A program made the position numbers and the translations under genes. Positions 43,826-52,642 of a stretch of 64,000 nucleotides of DNA are shown piece after piece; positions within the stretch are counted from its first letter, which is position 1; each line of letters begins with the position of its first letter. This DNA comes from Terriglobia bacterium (GTDB taxonomy: Bacteria; Acidobacteriota; Terriglobia; JAIQFV01), in assembly GCA_020072965.1 (NCBI GenBank), contig JAIQFY010000025.1:1-64000 (forward strand), given 5' to 3'. The notes below the pieces were generated by a model. The model was not told the origin of the DNA and did no database searches. It saw only the letters and a program-made list of their open reading frames with translations.

Positions 43826-46800
43826 ATGCCTGAAACCAACGAGTGGACATTCGCGTCAGACGTTTGCAAAACGATCCAGGCAATTCTCACTGAGAATCCA
43901 GGTCTGCCCTTTTCCGAAGCGAAGGTTGAAGTCGGAGCAAAGGGCACAAGGAAGCGCCGGGATCTGACCCTCTATGGGATGATAGGCGAAGCTGCCCTGA
44001 CCGGTGAAATTAAGCTCCCAGACCGTCCCGACGGGCAAAGCCCCTATTCCAGTGCCCTCCTCCAAGACGCATTCGAGAAGGCGAACGCCAAAGGTGTGGA
44101 GTATTTCTTTACCTGGAACGTCAACCGCTTCGTTCTGTGGAAGACATTCGAAGCGAAGAAGCCTGTTGCCGAGCGGGACCTGGAGCACTTCAATGTCACT
44201 TCCATAAGAAGCAACGAAGAGCTCTCCAACCCTGGAGTGCAGGCAGAGATAAAGGGTGTCCTCACTCAAATCCTTGGCCGCTTCGCCCGCATTCTGGAAG
44301 GCACCGAACCGATCCGTTCAAGGCCGCTAGATGAAAAATTTATTCGCGTTCTGGAATCCGCACTGGAAATTCCGATCTTGCAGACCTGGGCCGCCGTCAG
44401 CCGCCTTTATTCGAGTGACCACAAGTTTGCCCGCCAGTTAGATGTATGGATGCGTGACTCACAGGGCTGGCTTATCTCTACCGACCCCCGAATCGTTAGA
44501 GATAACTTGGAGCGGACGGCTAAATTCACTTGCTATGTTCTTGTTAACAAAATCGTATTCCAACAAGCTCTTCGACGAAGGTTTTCCACGCTTCGCAGAA
44601 TTCGTGTTTCCGAGAGTGTAAAGACGAGTTCCAAGCTCCGAGACGTTTTCCAAGCTGCCTTTGAGGAAGCCAAACGCGTTTCCCATGACTATGAGACTGT
44701 TTTTGACGGCGACTTTGGAGATACCGTCCCTTTTTTGGAAGATGCAACCGTCGAAAATTGGCGAGAACTCATGCGGGAGATTGAAGGATTTGATTTCAGC
44801 AAGATCGATTATGATATTATCGGGCATATCTTCGAACGCCTGATTAGTCCCGAAGAGCGCCACCGCTACGGCCAGCACTATACTCGAAGCGAGATTGTTG
44901 ACCTCATAAACTCCTTCTCGATCCGCAAGCCGGGAGCAACGGTCCTTGATCCTGCCTGTGGTGGAGGAACGTTCCTTGTGCGGGCCTACGTTCTCAAGCG
45001 GGAGCTTTCTGGCTCTACTCTCCCTCACGTTGACCTTTTGCAGCAAATCAAAGGGGTTGATATCTCTGCTTATGCCGCACATTTGGCGACTATCAACCTT
45101 GCCACACGGGACCTCATAGACGAGAGGAATTATCCACTCGTTGCCCGAAGCAATTTCTTTCATGTGAAGAAGGGCGAGGCTGTCTTTCACATCCCTCTGT
45201 CTGTTCACGGCAAGGGCAAGCAAATGGTTCCACTTGAAATTGGCGAAGTCGATGCGGTAGTCGGCAATCCGCCCTATGTTCGCCAAGAGGAGCTTCCCAA
45301 AGATTATAAGAAGCTTCTGACTGACCTGATTGAGAGTGAATTCCCTGATGCCGGGCTCTCGGGTCGGTCCGACCTTCACTGCTATTTCTGGCCGCATGCT
45401 ACGAGCTTCTTGAAGGAGGACGGCTATTACGGTTTCCTGACTTCAAGTGGTTGGCTTGATACCGAATATGGTTTTCACTTGCAGGAATGGCTCTTGCGGC
45501 ATTTTGCCATCCTTGCCCTTTTCGAGTCCAATTGTGAGCCGTGGTTTACAGGCGCAAGAGTTACGACGGTTGCAACCCTCCTTCGGCGTGAATCCGACCC
45601 CGCAAAGCGGGCCAGCAACACGATACGGTTTGTGTCCCTAAGGAAGCCCCTAAAGGAAGTGTTGGAGAGCTTTAATCCCGCGCCACTGAAAGCTGCCCGC
45701 ATGCTTCGGGACTTTGTGGAAAGCCAGAATGAAAACCTTGTGGATGAACACTGGCGCATTCGCGTTGTGAATCAACATGAACTTTGGAAGGTCGGCTGTA
45801 TTGGCGGCGTGGCGGGTGTTGCCAGTGTTGCTTCGGACCCAATTCCTGTCCAAGCCAAAAACGCTACCATTAAAGGGGGCTTTTCATTTCTCAAGGGTGA
45901 ATATCTGGGTGGCAAATGGGGAATCTACCTTCGAGCGCCCGATATTTTTTTCAAGTTGCTTGACCGGTGTGGGTCTCGGCTAGTCCCTTTGGGACAGCTT
46001 GCGGAAATACGTTTTGGAGTCAAATCCGGCGCAGATGACTTCTTCTATGTCCGCGATGTTACCGAAGATGAAATCACCAAGTGCAGCGCTGGGCTTCCTC
46101 TTGGCAGCCCGCAAATCGCCCGCCGCTTCAAGGAAGTGTGGAGTATCCCCCTTGAGGATACGAACAGAGTCCGCATTGTGGAAGCAGGTGATCGCTCGCG
46201 ACATATGATAGAGGCCGAGTATCTTGAGCCTGAAGTTCATAGCCTTATGGAAATTGATTCAGTGGAGATAGACCCAGCCAAACTTTCGCGCAAGATTCTC
46301 TTGGTTTCCGACCCATTGGAACAGCTCAAGGGAACTCATGTTCAGAAATACATAAAATGGGGTGAGCGCGAAGGGTTCGATCAAGGAGCAACTTGCGCTG
46401 CGAGAGGAAGGACTCGCTCTTGGTACGATCTAGCTGTTGTGCGTCGCAGCCCTATTCTCTGGCCAAAGGCCCATCAGTACCGTCACATCGTTCCTATTAA
46501 TGAAAAAAGATTCATTCCTAACTGCCGCATGTACGATTTGTTCTTGGCAAATGGAGTAGATTCGGACCTGTTAGCGGGAGCACTTAACTCTACAATCGTT
46601 GCACTTTTCAAATTCCTTTACGGTCGTCCTGTTGGACGTGAGGGTAGCTTGGATACCGAGGTTGTCGATGTAAACATGATGCTCGTTCCGGACGTTCGAG
46701 CGATCCATCCACAAGCTTCAGAAAAAACCAAACATGCAATCGGTAAAATGCGGGAGAGGTCGGCGTTGCCGCTCATTGAAGAGTTTGAGTTGGCAGACCG

Positions 46801-47404
46801 ACAGTCCTTGGATGACGCGACGCTGGAATTACTTGGGATTGCTGACGCCGAGGAAAGAGAGAGCCTGCGAATCCTGCTGTATTCGCAAGTTCAAACACTT
46901 TACAAGGAAATCCGAGACGTTGAATTAAAGAAGCAAGTCGAACGCCGTATAACCTCCCGCCGGGACCGAGCCAGCCCGCGTACGATCGCCGGGGAGATTT
47001 GGGAAGAGTTGGATAAGACCCAGCTTCGGATTTTCCCGGAGGAGTTCATCCCCAAGGGGGAGGCAACCGAAAGCGTGACGCTGCCGGCAGGGACCCCCAA
47101 GGTACTGGATGACCTTTTCGAGAGGGGGGCATTGCAGATCAACGAAAATGTGGTTCGTCTAGGTTCGAAAGGCCGCGCTGAGTTTGCAGCGAAGATTGTA
47201 GAACTCGGCCATTACGGAAAGACCCAGGTTCCCCAAACGGATCGAGTCTGTGAGCGCGCCCTAGAAACCTACCACGGTTACGAAGCTCAGATGGAGGCTC
47301 AATTCCGCGCACTCGCCGAAGAGCGCAGCGCTGATTCCGAAATTCAAGCCCGCATCGTCCGGGAGCTTTGTAAACTTCTTCGCACGTTCAACCGCTCACA
47401 TTGA
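43826..47404 (+). CDS. Single-chain restriction-modification enzyme (type IIG-like)
   Basis: 1192 residues. The N-terminal 150 residues carry a PD-(D/E)xK nuclease pattern (Asp46 in KRRDLTLYG, Glu61-x-Lys63 in TGEIKLPD). A helical connector leads to an N6-adenine methyltransferase core: motif I DPACGGGTF at residue 375 and motif IV NPPY at 481. The C-terminal half includes a likely target-recognition region (ILLVSDP ... PNCRMYDLFLANG) and helical dimer parts. Such enzymes methylate one adenine in their site and cut unmethylated DNA nearby without separate subunits, protecting the host or keeping the element in place. ATG 43826 is the only sensible start. The next gene follows after 12 bases and is likely co-transcribed. 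Confidence 0.88.
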   Translation: MPETNEWTFASDVCKTIQAILTENPGLPFSEAKVEVGAKGTRKRRDLTLYGMIGEAALTGEIKLPDRPDGQSPYSSALLQDAFEKANAKGVEYFFTWNVNRFVLWKTFEAKKPVAERDLEHFNVTSIRSNEELSNPGVQAEIKGVLTQILGRFARILEGTEPIRSRPLDEKFIRVLESALEIPILQTWAAVSRLYSSDHKFARQLDVWMRDSQGWLISTDPRIVRDNLERTAKFTCYVLVNKIVFQQALRRRFSTLRRIRVSESVKTSSKLRDVFQAAFEEAKRVSHDYETVFDGDFGDTVPFLEDATVENWRELMREIEGFDFSKIDYDIIGHIFERLISPEERHRYGQHYTRSEIVDLINSFSIRKPGATVLDPACGGGTFLVRAYVLKRELSGSTLPHVDLLQQIKGVDISAYAAHLATINLATRDLIDERNYPLVARSNFFHVKKGEAVFHIPLSVHGKGKQMVPLEIGEVDAVVGNPPYVRQEELPKDYKKLLTDLIESEFPDAGLSGRSDLHCYFWPHATSFLKEDGYYGFLTSSGWLDTEYGFHLQEWLLRHFAILALFESNCEPWFTGARVTTVATLLRRESDPAKRASNTIRFVSLRKPLKEVLESFNPAPLKAARMLRDFVESQNENLVDEHWRIRVVNQHELWKVGCIGGVAGVASVASDPIPVQAKNATIKGGFSFLKGEYLGGKWGIYLRAPDIFFKLLDRCGSRLVPLGQLAEIRFGVKSGADDFFYVRDVTEDEITKCSAGLPLGSPQIARRFKEVWSIPLEDTNRVRIVEAGDRSRHMIEAEYLEPEVHSLMEIDSVEIDPAKLSRKILLVSDPLEQLKGTHVQKYIKWGEREGFDQGATCAARGRTRSWYDLAVVRRSPILWPKAHQYRHIVPINEKRFIPNCRMYDLFLANGVDSDLLAGALNSTIVALFKFLYGRPVGREGSLDTEVVDVNMMLVPDVRAIHPQASEKTKHAIGKMRERSALPLIEEFELADRQSLDDATLELLGIADAEERESLRILLYSQVQTLYKEIRDVELKKQVERRITSRRDRASPRTIAGEIWEELDKTQLRIFPEEFIPKGEATESVTLPAGTPKVLDDLFERGALQINENVVRLGSKGRAEFAAKIVELGHYGKTQVPQTDRVCERALETYHGYEAQMEAQFRALAEERSADSEIQARIVRELCKLLRTFNRSH

Positions 47405-47416
47405 GCTGGGAGAAGC

Positions 47417-48118
47417 ATGACAAGGAAACAGCTTCGAATGCAAGTACCATTTAGGGTCAGGAGTCAATCCGAGCTCCCAAAATGTGCTGTAGAAGGCTGC
47501 AATGGATACCCAGATGTTTCTTTGTGGGATCGCGAGTTTTGTTCGACGCATGCTGAGCAGCTTGAGCAGACCGTCGCGCGAAAATATCATGATGCGTTCA
47601 TAGGAGAGCTAAAGGCCCGATGCGAGAAAACCGAGCTGCGATTTGAGCAGGAGCCATATCAATATTCAATCTCCAAGACAAGCCCATGCTCTGTCATGTC
47701 TTGCCGAGAGGCCGCGATTACTGGCAACGGAGAGTTAATACCTTACAAGCACCCTGGGCGTGTGTACCTCTGTGAAAAGCATAATAACTTATTCTGGACG
47801 GTTAACAGCTCCGAAGATAAAAGTCGTCTGTTATGGGAATTGTCGCGGGTACGCAGTTCTCGGAAAGACAAAGAGCGTCAAAGGCTGGTTTCTGCTGTTC
47901 GTGAAATAACGCCCAAGTACAAAGGGCAGAAAGACTATATCCTGTCTGTATGTAAAGAACTGCGCGTTCGAAAACTACCTATGTTTGACAAATGGTTGCA
48001 GAGGTGGAAGCAGGATCAGAAAATTTCCATCGAGCCTACAAACTGGCCACGAGCTTACCAAGAAAAGTTACCCAGGGCCGCTATTCAGAAATTCATCTCT
48101 CGATACCGCAAACGATAG
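47417..48118 (+). CDS. Two-zinc-knuckle protein next to the R-M gene, unknown
   Basis: 233 residues. ATG 47417 follows GGGAGAAG, 12 bases after the R-M stop, so the two form an operon. Two similar metal-binding modules are seen: CAVEGC then FCSTHAEQL (residues about 23-48), and CSVMSC then LCEKHNNLF (about 93-125), each of type C-x3/4-C ... C-x2-H. The C-terminal 110 residues are basic and helical (RVRSSRKDKERQRLVSAVREI). I know no family with this layout. Because of its position, it may help the R-M enzyme, for example as a specificity or control factor, but it lacks the usual HTH of C proteins. Confidence 0.65.
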   Translation: MTRKQLRMQVPFRVRSQSELPKCAVEGCNGYPDVSLWDREFCSTHAEQLEQTVARKYHDAFIGELKARCEKTELRFEQEPYQYSISKTSPCSVMSCREAAITGNGELIPYKHPGRVYLCEKHNNLFWTVNSSEDKSRLLWELSRVRSSRKDKERQRLVSAVREITPKYKGQKDYILSVCKELRVRKLPMFDKWLQRWKQDQKISIEPTNWPRAYQEKLPRAAIQKFISRYRKR

Positions 48119-48327
48119 CCACTCTCACTCACCATTAAGAAACGAACTGAGAGCGGAATCGACTCTGCCTATACCCCTCAAAACAAAACACATCTGAGAA
48201 ACGCCCCACTCGCACTCCATATAAGCTCCCATCTGTTCAATTCACCCCGTAGCATGTGGCAAGATTCCCCCGACAATCAGGGCCGTTCGGTCGCCCGCCA
48301 TCTTAATCGAAGGAGCACAAGGCCAAA

Positions 48328-48630
48328 ATGAATTTCGATTCCTTACTGCAAGATATTCGAGTGGAACTAAGACTCGTGGGAAACGAGAGCGGGAAGGTCA
48401 GGGCCATTTGCAGCGTTGAGTTTGTTTTTGTCCAGGCTGGATCGATTTGGGTGGATGGATTTCGCGTAGTGGAATCCCCCAATCAAAAGTTTTGGGTCGC
48501 CCAGCCGTCTCGTCGAGGGTCGGAGAAGTATTTCAAGACAGTCGAGCTCAAGGGAGCGATAAAGGGTTTAGTAGAAACAGCGATTCTCACTCAGTTTGAA
48601 AGGGTCAGGCAGACCGCCAAGAATGGATAG
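48328..48630 (+). CDS. SpoVG-like nucleic-acid-binding protein
   Basis: 100 residues. The centre follows the SpoVG plan: GKVRAICSVEF, then IWVDGFRVVE, then FWVAQPSRRG, then YFKTVELKGAIKGLVETAIL, which parallels MRAIASI, IRVIDG, FVAMPSRR and the C-terminal helix of SpoVG. SpoVG proteins are small dimers that bind DNA and RNA and tune gene expression; copies are also common on plasmids and integrative elements. ATG 48328 has AAGGAG 11 bases upstream, a little far. It may regulate element genes. The similarity is seen by eye and is moderate. Confidence 0.6.
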   Translation: MNFDSLLQDIRVELRLVGNESGKVRAICSVEFVFVQAGSIWVDGFRVVESPNQKFWVAQPSRRGSEKYFKTVELKGAIKGLVETAILTQFERVRQTAKNG

Positions 48631-48946
48631 CAGGGCATTCAATTTCGGGAGTCGAGGACAGTTCGGGCGGGCAGAGGCGCGGGCAACGAGCTTACCCTTC
48701 TCTCGACCCGCGACGCGACGGAAGTGTTGTCGTCGGGCCGGGCTCTGTGGGCTGACGATGCTGTTGCAGGAACTCGGCGAGAACGGCCGACATGGCGACA
48801 GTTAATGCAGTATGGTTGTCAGCCGAATTGATTTACATGCGAAAGTTGCTGGGCGGCATGCATGCCGAACGCCCGGTGCGGATATAAAGAAGGGGCATAG
48901 CAGCATCGGAGATATTACCCATCCTTGTAACACGGAGTGTGTCCTA
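48631..48946. other. Region before the Rep gene; possible double-strand origin
   Basis: No gene that I trust. A GGGCGGCATGCATGCCGAAC then GCCC hairpin at about 48852-48876 lies 70 bases before the Rep start and would suit a rolling-circle origin, since Rep proteins often nick within or near such a hairpin close to their own gene. This is inference only. Confidence 0.35.
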
Positions 48947-49600
48947 ATGAAGACTCTACATCTGCGGGATTTCAAGGTCGCCCAAGAGAGGTGGGCATTT
49001 CGTCAGCGTGAGCGGCGGCTGCTGCCCCAAGCATTCGGGGAGTTTATTGGGAGTTTGGCAAATTGGGATTGGTTCATAAACCCCTTAACATTCAGAGATG
49101 ACTCTCGGACAGGTGGGCCGCCAGTCCGAGACGTCGCTTTGGCTCGGATTTACGAGTACCTTTCGCTTCTTCAAAAGGCAGCTTCAGGCCCTATTGGGTG
49201 GGTGATCGCCGAAGAGTTTGGCTCGATTGGCGGACGGTGGCACTGCCATATATTGATTGCAGGAGTTCGCAACTTGCCCAGAAAGTTTTGGTGGGCTGAG
49301 GCTCACAGACGTTTCGGCTGGACACGATTAGAGCCCTTTGACCCTACGAGGGGGGCTGCATTCTATGCGGCAAAGTATGCGGCTAAGGCGCTCGGTAACA
49401 TTCACTTCGGGGGAATCCTTGGGGATCATAGGCTCTCCTTGCTGGCTCCCAGCAGCGAGGGTGTTGAAGTCTTTGCACTCTCTGAGGGATCTTCTGAGTC
49501 GAAACGAGTCACGGAGACCCAAGTTGAAATCGCAGCTTCGGCGGAGCTGCCGCAAGCCTTTTATCGGTTGTCGATGCCTCGGTGGCACCGCAATTCGTAG
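48947..49600 (+). CDS. HUH rolling-circle replication initiator (two-tyrosine Rep)
   Basis: 217 residues from the ATG at 48947; the track start at 48812 adds unrelated sequence. The HUH metal site is RWHCHILIAGV (His99, His101). The helix FYAAKYAAKAL carries Tyr140 and Tyr144 three residues apart, which is the YxxxY arrangement of the phiX174-A/P2-A type Rep superfamily. Such proteins nick one strand of the origin, remain joined to its 5' end and start rolling-circle replication. Short overall length fits Rep proteins of plasmids and satellite elements. With integrase and excisionase beside it, the element can probably excise, replicate as a circle, and reinsert. Confidence 0.82.
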   Translation: MKTLHLRDFKVAQERWAFRQRERRLLPQAFGEFIGSLANWDWFINPLTFRDDSRTGGPPVRDVALARIYEYLSLLQKAASGPIGWVIAEEFGSIGGRWHCHILIAGVRNLPRKFWWAEAHRRFGWTRLEPFDPTRGAAFYAAKYAAKALGNIHFGGILGDHRLSLLAPSSEGVEVFALSEGSSESKRVTETQVEIAASAELPQAFYRLSMPRWHRNS

Positions 49601-49690
49601 TTGGATTGAAGCGGACATCCTGGCAACCAGGGATACAAATGAAAAAATGAAGAATGCCAGCGATGATCGACTTGAAAGATTTGGAGAACA

Positions 49691-49800
49691 CCCTTGGTTT
49701 TTTCTTCAAAAACCCTAGTAAGTGTCTTGGAAAGAGCCTTCGGAAAGCCCTTGGGATAAACCTTGGAAAACCATGGAAAAACCTTCGGTTGGAGCCCTGG
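49691..49800. repeat. Short CCTTGGAAA-type repeats before xis
   Basis: Six or so variants of CTTGGAAAG / CCTTCGGAAAG / CCTTGGAAAA occur in 110 bases directly before the excisionase gene. They could be binding sites for Xis or the arm-type sites of the integrase. They are degenerate and the role is inferred. Confidence 0.4.
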
Positions 49801-49830
49801 AGGGGGATTGGAAGGAGTGGAAGAGCTGCA

Positions 49831-50049
49831 ATGTATGAATTTGAGCCTCTAATGGACGCGACGGAAGCTGCGACACTCCTCCAAATTCACCCCAAGACCT
49901 TGCTCCAAATGGCCCGCGACGGCAAGGTCCCGGCTCACCGGATAGGAAAATATTGGCGCTTTCGAAGAACGGATCTCGATAGGTGGTTGCGCTCGGGTGT
50001 AAACTGTGGCCGCTATGCGTACCGCCCAAGAGAGGAAAGTGAACAATGA
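49831..50049 (+). CDS. Excisionase-like small helix-turn-helix protein
   Basis: 72 residues from the ATG at 49831, which follows AAGGAGTGGAAGAG. The track start at 49654 runs through the repeat region and is rejected. The protein is a single MerR/excisionase-type winged helix of the helix_turn_helix_17 kind: DATEAATLLQIHPKTLLQMA, then GKVPAHRIGKYWRFRRTDLDRWL. It ends with ATGA overlap on the integrase gene, so the two are translationally coupled. By position it should direct the integrase towards excision. Confidence 0.85.
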   Translation: MYEFEPLMDATEAATLLQIHPKTLLQMARDGKVPAHRIGKYWRFRRTDLDRWLRSGVNCGRYAYRPREESEQ

Positions 50050-51164
50050 ACAACGGGCGTGTACGTTATCAGTCTGGCAGTTTGCAATTGAAAGGGAAAA
50101 AAGGAAAGGAGCTTTGGACACTTCGGTTTTACGAAAGCAGCCTTGAGGGACAGCGCCACTATAGGCGCATTGTGGTTGGAACAAAGGCAGAATTTCCGAC
50201 CCGATTTGAGGCCCTTCGAAAGGCTGAAGCGTTTCGGTTGTCCATCAACACGGGTACAGTCCAGAGAGCCCCGGTCCTGTTCGGAGAGGTCAGTGAACGA
50301 TACCGCCAGGAGGAATTGCCGGAACGTTTTTCCACCCGAACCTCTTACATCACTTTGCTTCGAAAGTGGATTGAGCCGGTTTGGGGATCAACGCGAGTGG
50401 ATGACATTCGGGCCTTGGCAGTCGAACGATGGCTGAATCAATTGGAATTGGCGCCAAAGACCAAAACCAATATCCGGAACATGATGCATTTGCTCTTTGA
50501 AAATGCCCGACGCTGGGAGGTTGTCGAAAAGAATCCCATCGAGTTGGTCCGGCAAAGTTCAAGACGCCGTTTCACTCCGAGACGATTGACGGCGGAGGAA
50601 TTGAGAAGTTTGCTGAAAAACTTGACTGAGCCGTGTCGCACTATGGCGATTCTTGCAGCATGCCTGGGCTTGCGAATTGGCGAGATCATCGGTTTGCAGT
50701 GGGGAGACATCGATCTTCTGAGGAAAACGTTGAGCATCCGGCGCACTGTCTGGCAATACCACGTCGGGCCTGCAAAAACGGAATACTCAGAGGCGGTGTT
50801 GCCCCTGGCTGATGAACTCGTTTCCTTGCTGGAAAGCTGGCTCTCACAGGCGCACTACCGAACCACGACTGATTGGGTGTTTGCTTCCGACAAGGGAGGT
50901 CTGAGGGATGCCGATAAACTCCGCTCCAAGGTACTTCAACCGGCGGCGGTAAAAGCCAAGCTCGGAAAGATTGGCTGGCATACCCTCCGACATTCGTTCG
51001 CTACCGCCCTTGATGGCGCGGGGGCTCGCATGAAGGTTGCACAGGAGCTCATGCGCCATGCCAACATCGCGACCACGATGGATGTTTACACGGGAGTGAT
51101 GGAGAGGGACAAGCGGGAGGCGGCGGGTCAAGTGGCTAAGACGTTTTTGGGAACCGTGCAATAA
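50046..51164 (+). CDS. Tyrosine recombinase, integrase of the tRNA-fMet element
   Basis: 372 residues. Phage-type integrase that recombines the element with the chromosome at tRNA-fMet. Catalytic residues are all in place: Arg210 in GLRIGEIIGLQW, His312 and Arg315 in HTLRHSFAT, His338 in MRHANIATTMDVY and the nucleophile Tyr348. The N-terminal 60 residues look like an AP2-type arm-binding domain and about 70-160 like a SAM-like core-binding domain. Start overlaps the xis stop by four bases. It lies 202 bases from the intact tRNA-fMet and reads towards it, the common layout for such elements. Length is normal. Confidence 0.95.
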   Translation: MNNGRVRYQSGSLQLKGKKGKELWTLRFYESSLEGQRHYRRIVVGTKAEFPTRFEALRKAEAFRLSINTGTVQRAPVLFGEVSERYRQEELPERFSTRTSYITLLRKWIEPVWGSTRVDDIRALAVERWLNQLELAPKTKTNIRNMMHLLFENARRWEVVEKNPIELVRQSSRRRFTPRRLTAEELRSLLKNLTEPCRTMAILAACLGLRIGEIIGLQWGDIDLLRKTLSIRRTVWQYHVGPAKTEYSEAVLPLADELVSLLESWLSQAHYRTTTDWVFASDKGGLRDADKLRSKVLQPAAVKAKLGKIGWHTLRHSFATALDGAGARMKVAQELMRHANIATTMDVYTGVMERDKREAAGQVAKTFLGTVQ

Positions 51165-51314
51165 GGGATGAGACAGCCGTTTCGAAAAGTGCTTTTCGTG
51201 GGATTCACCTATGGCTCTCCCATCGTTTCACCTATCGGTTGAGCATTGGTGAGTTTTTGGGGTTTTCCCGACGATTCCCAGGGGTTGAAATGGGTCTCAA
51301 TTCTTATCGAACCC

Positions 51315-51343
51315 TAAAAAAACCCCAGCCGAAGCTGGGGTTT
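51315..51343. terminator. Bidirectional terminator between int and tRNA-fMet
   Basis: CCCCAGC-CGAA-GCTGGGG stem. Read on the minus strand it ends in seven Us, which suits tRNA-fMet; read on the plus strand it ends UUUCAUU, which could end the integrase transcript. Confidence 0.85.
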
Positions 51344-51365
51344 CATTGTAACCACTTGATTAATT

Positions 51366-51442
<77 letters not shown>

Positions 51443-51667
51443 TCACTGAACTGTGCGATCAGAAACAGGATACACTTTCCCGCGAAAATTCGTCAAGGAC
51501 AAAAAAGTTCTCAGTTATCAGTTCTCAGTTGTCAGTAATAACATCAATCAGGAGTTCTGCGCTTCTCTTGGCGGAGGTTATTCCAAGGAAGGCCACCGGA
51601 TGAATAAGTCCACTGAGACTTGACAATGGAAAACTGAGAACTGAGAACTGGGAACTGATAACTTTCC

Positions 51668-52114
51668 CTACCAGCTGATGTACGCCGTGCCGTCGATGGA
51701 GGTGCCGTTGGCCCCGCTGTGGACGTCGATAATGCCCGATTCGGTCTGTCCGGGGTTGGTGACGGCGTTGTCGAAATCGACTTTCCAGCTCTGGCTGGAA
51801 TTGGTGAAGGGGTCTTTGGGGATTTCGCGGATGTATCCGGCCGTCACCAGATCATCGAGCGATTGGGGGGCCTTCTGCTTGTCGACGGTGTATTGATCGA
51901 TCAGGGAGCGCAGATTATGCAAATCGTCCTTGAGCACCGCCTCCCGGGCACGGGTAATGGATTGTCGATAACTGGGGAGGATAACAGTCGCCAGAATCAT
52001 GATGATGGAAACGACAATCAAGAGCTCCAGCAGCGTAAAACCTTGCCCCGCCGCCGTTCGGGTCCGGGGACGAGAGGGGGATGGATTCTTCAAATGGGCC
52101 CGGGAAATTACCAT
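51668..52114 (-). CDS. Pseudopilin, type II secretion/type IV pilus-like (GspG-like)
   Basis: 148 residues from the ATG at 52114; the track start at 52195 lies inside the upstream gene. A class III prepilin signal is present: a basic leader with GQG, cleaved before FTLLELLIVVSIIMILATVILP. The rest is a small globular part (LHNLRSLIDQYTVDKQKAPQSLDDLVTAGYI ... IPKDPF) typical of major pseudopilins that build the secretion pseudopilus. It follows the next pseudopilin gene with a gap of 4 bases and ends the secretin operon. Cleavage needs a prepilin peptidase encoded elsewhere. Confidence 0.9.
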   Translation of the reverse strand: MVISRAHLKNPSPSRPRTRTAAGQGFTLLELLIVVSIIMILATVILPSYRQSITRAREAVLKDDLHNLRSLIDQYTVDKQKAPQSLDDLVTAGYIREIPKDPFTNSSQSWKVDFDNAVTNPGQTESGIIDVHSGANGTSIDGTAYISW

Positions 52115-52118
52115 TGGC

Positions 52119-52595
52119 CTACCAATCGGAGTATTTTGTCCCGTCCAGGGCAGTGCCTTGATTCTTGGTAAAGACATCAAACACATTTTGGCCACCGAAC
52201 GATGTCGAATCGGGGTCGTCCTGATAGGAGCGTAATCCCCAATCCGTATTGCCCATCATGGGGTCCTTAGGGATCCTTCGCAAAAACTTAATCTTCTTGT
52301 CGACCGTATTCATCAGCTGGACGCCGTCCACCAGAGTTTGGAGATCGGCCGGGTAACCTTCCGTGTCCAGCTTCTTTTCGATCATGTTTAGATCCGAAGC
52401 CATCTTGTACTTGTCGATGGCGTCCCTCATTTCACGCAGGGCGCGCCGGAGCTCGATCTCTCGCTCACGCTGAATTGTCACACGGGCCAGGGGAAGCGCG
52501 GCGGTGGCCAGGATCGACATGATTGTAAATGCCACAATCAGCTCGACGACTGTATATCCCTTCCGGCATTGACTCTTCGAAGATCTGTGACGCAT
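52119..52595 (-). CDS. Pseudopilin (GspG-like), second copy
   Basis: 158 residues. Prepilin signal RKGYTVVELIVAFTIMSILATAALP, in which Glu5 after the cleavage site is present (Y-T-V-V-E). A coiled helix REREIELRRALREMRDAIDKYK and a globular end with FLRRIPKDPMMGNTDWGLRSYQ follow. It shares the IPKDP-x-W layout with the downstream pseudopilin. The two are likely paralogues that assemble in the same pseudopilus. ATG 52595 lies 47 bases after the secretin stop in the same direction. Confidence 0.9.
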   Translation of the reverse strand: MRHRSSKSQCRKGYTVVELIVAFTIMSILATAALPLARVTIQREREIELRRALREMRDAIDKYKMASDLNMIEKKLDTEGYPADLQTLVDGVQLMNTVDKKIKFLRRIPKDPMMGNTDWGLRSYQDDPDSTSFGGQNVFDVFTKNQGTALDGTKYSDW

Positions 52596-52642
52596 TACTT
52601 TTGAACACCTTCCATCGGGGGAGGTTGTGCTTCATCCGGAGA

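Noticed and set aside
44459-45397. 312-residue minus-strand ORF inside the R-M gene
   Set aside because: Antisense to the methyltransferase motifs; no motif of its own.
49654-49830. 59-residue N-terminal extension of the excisionase
   Set aside because: Encoded by the CCTTGGAAA repeat region; the ATG at 49831 has a good ribosome site and fits the domain start.
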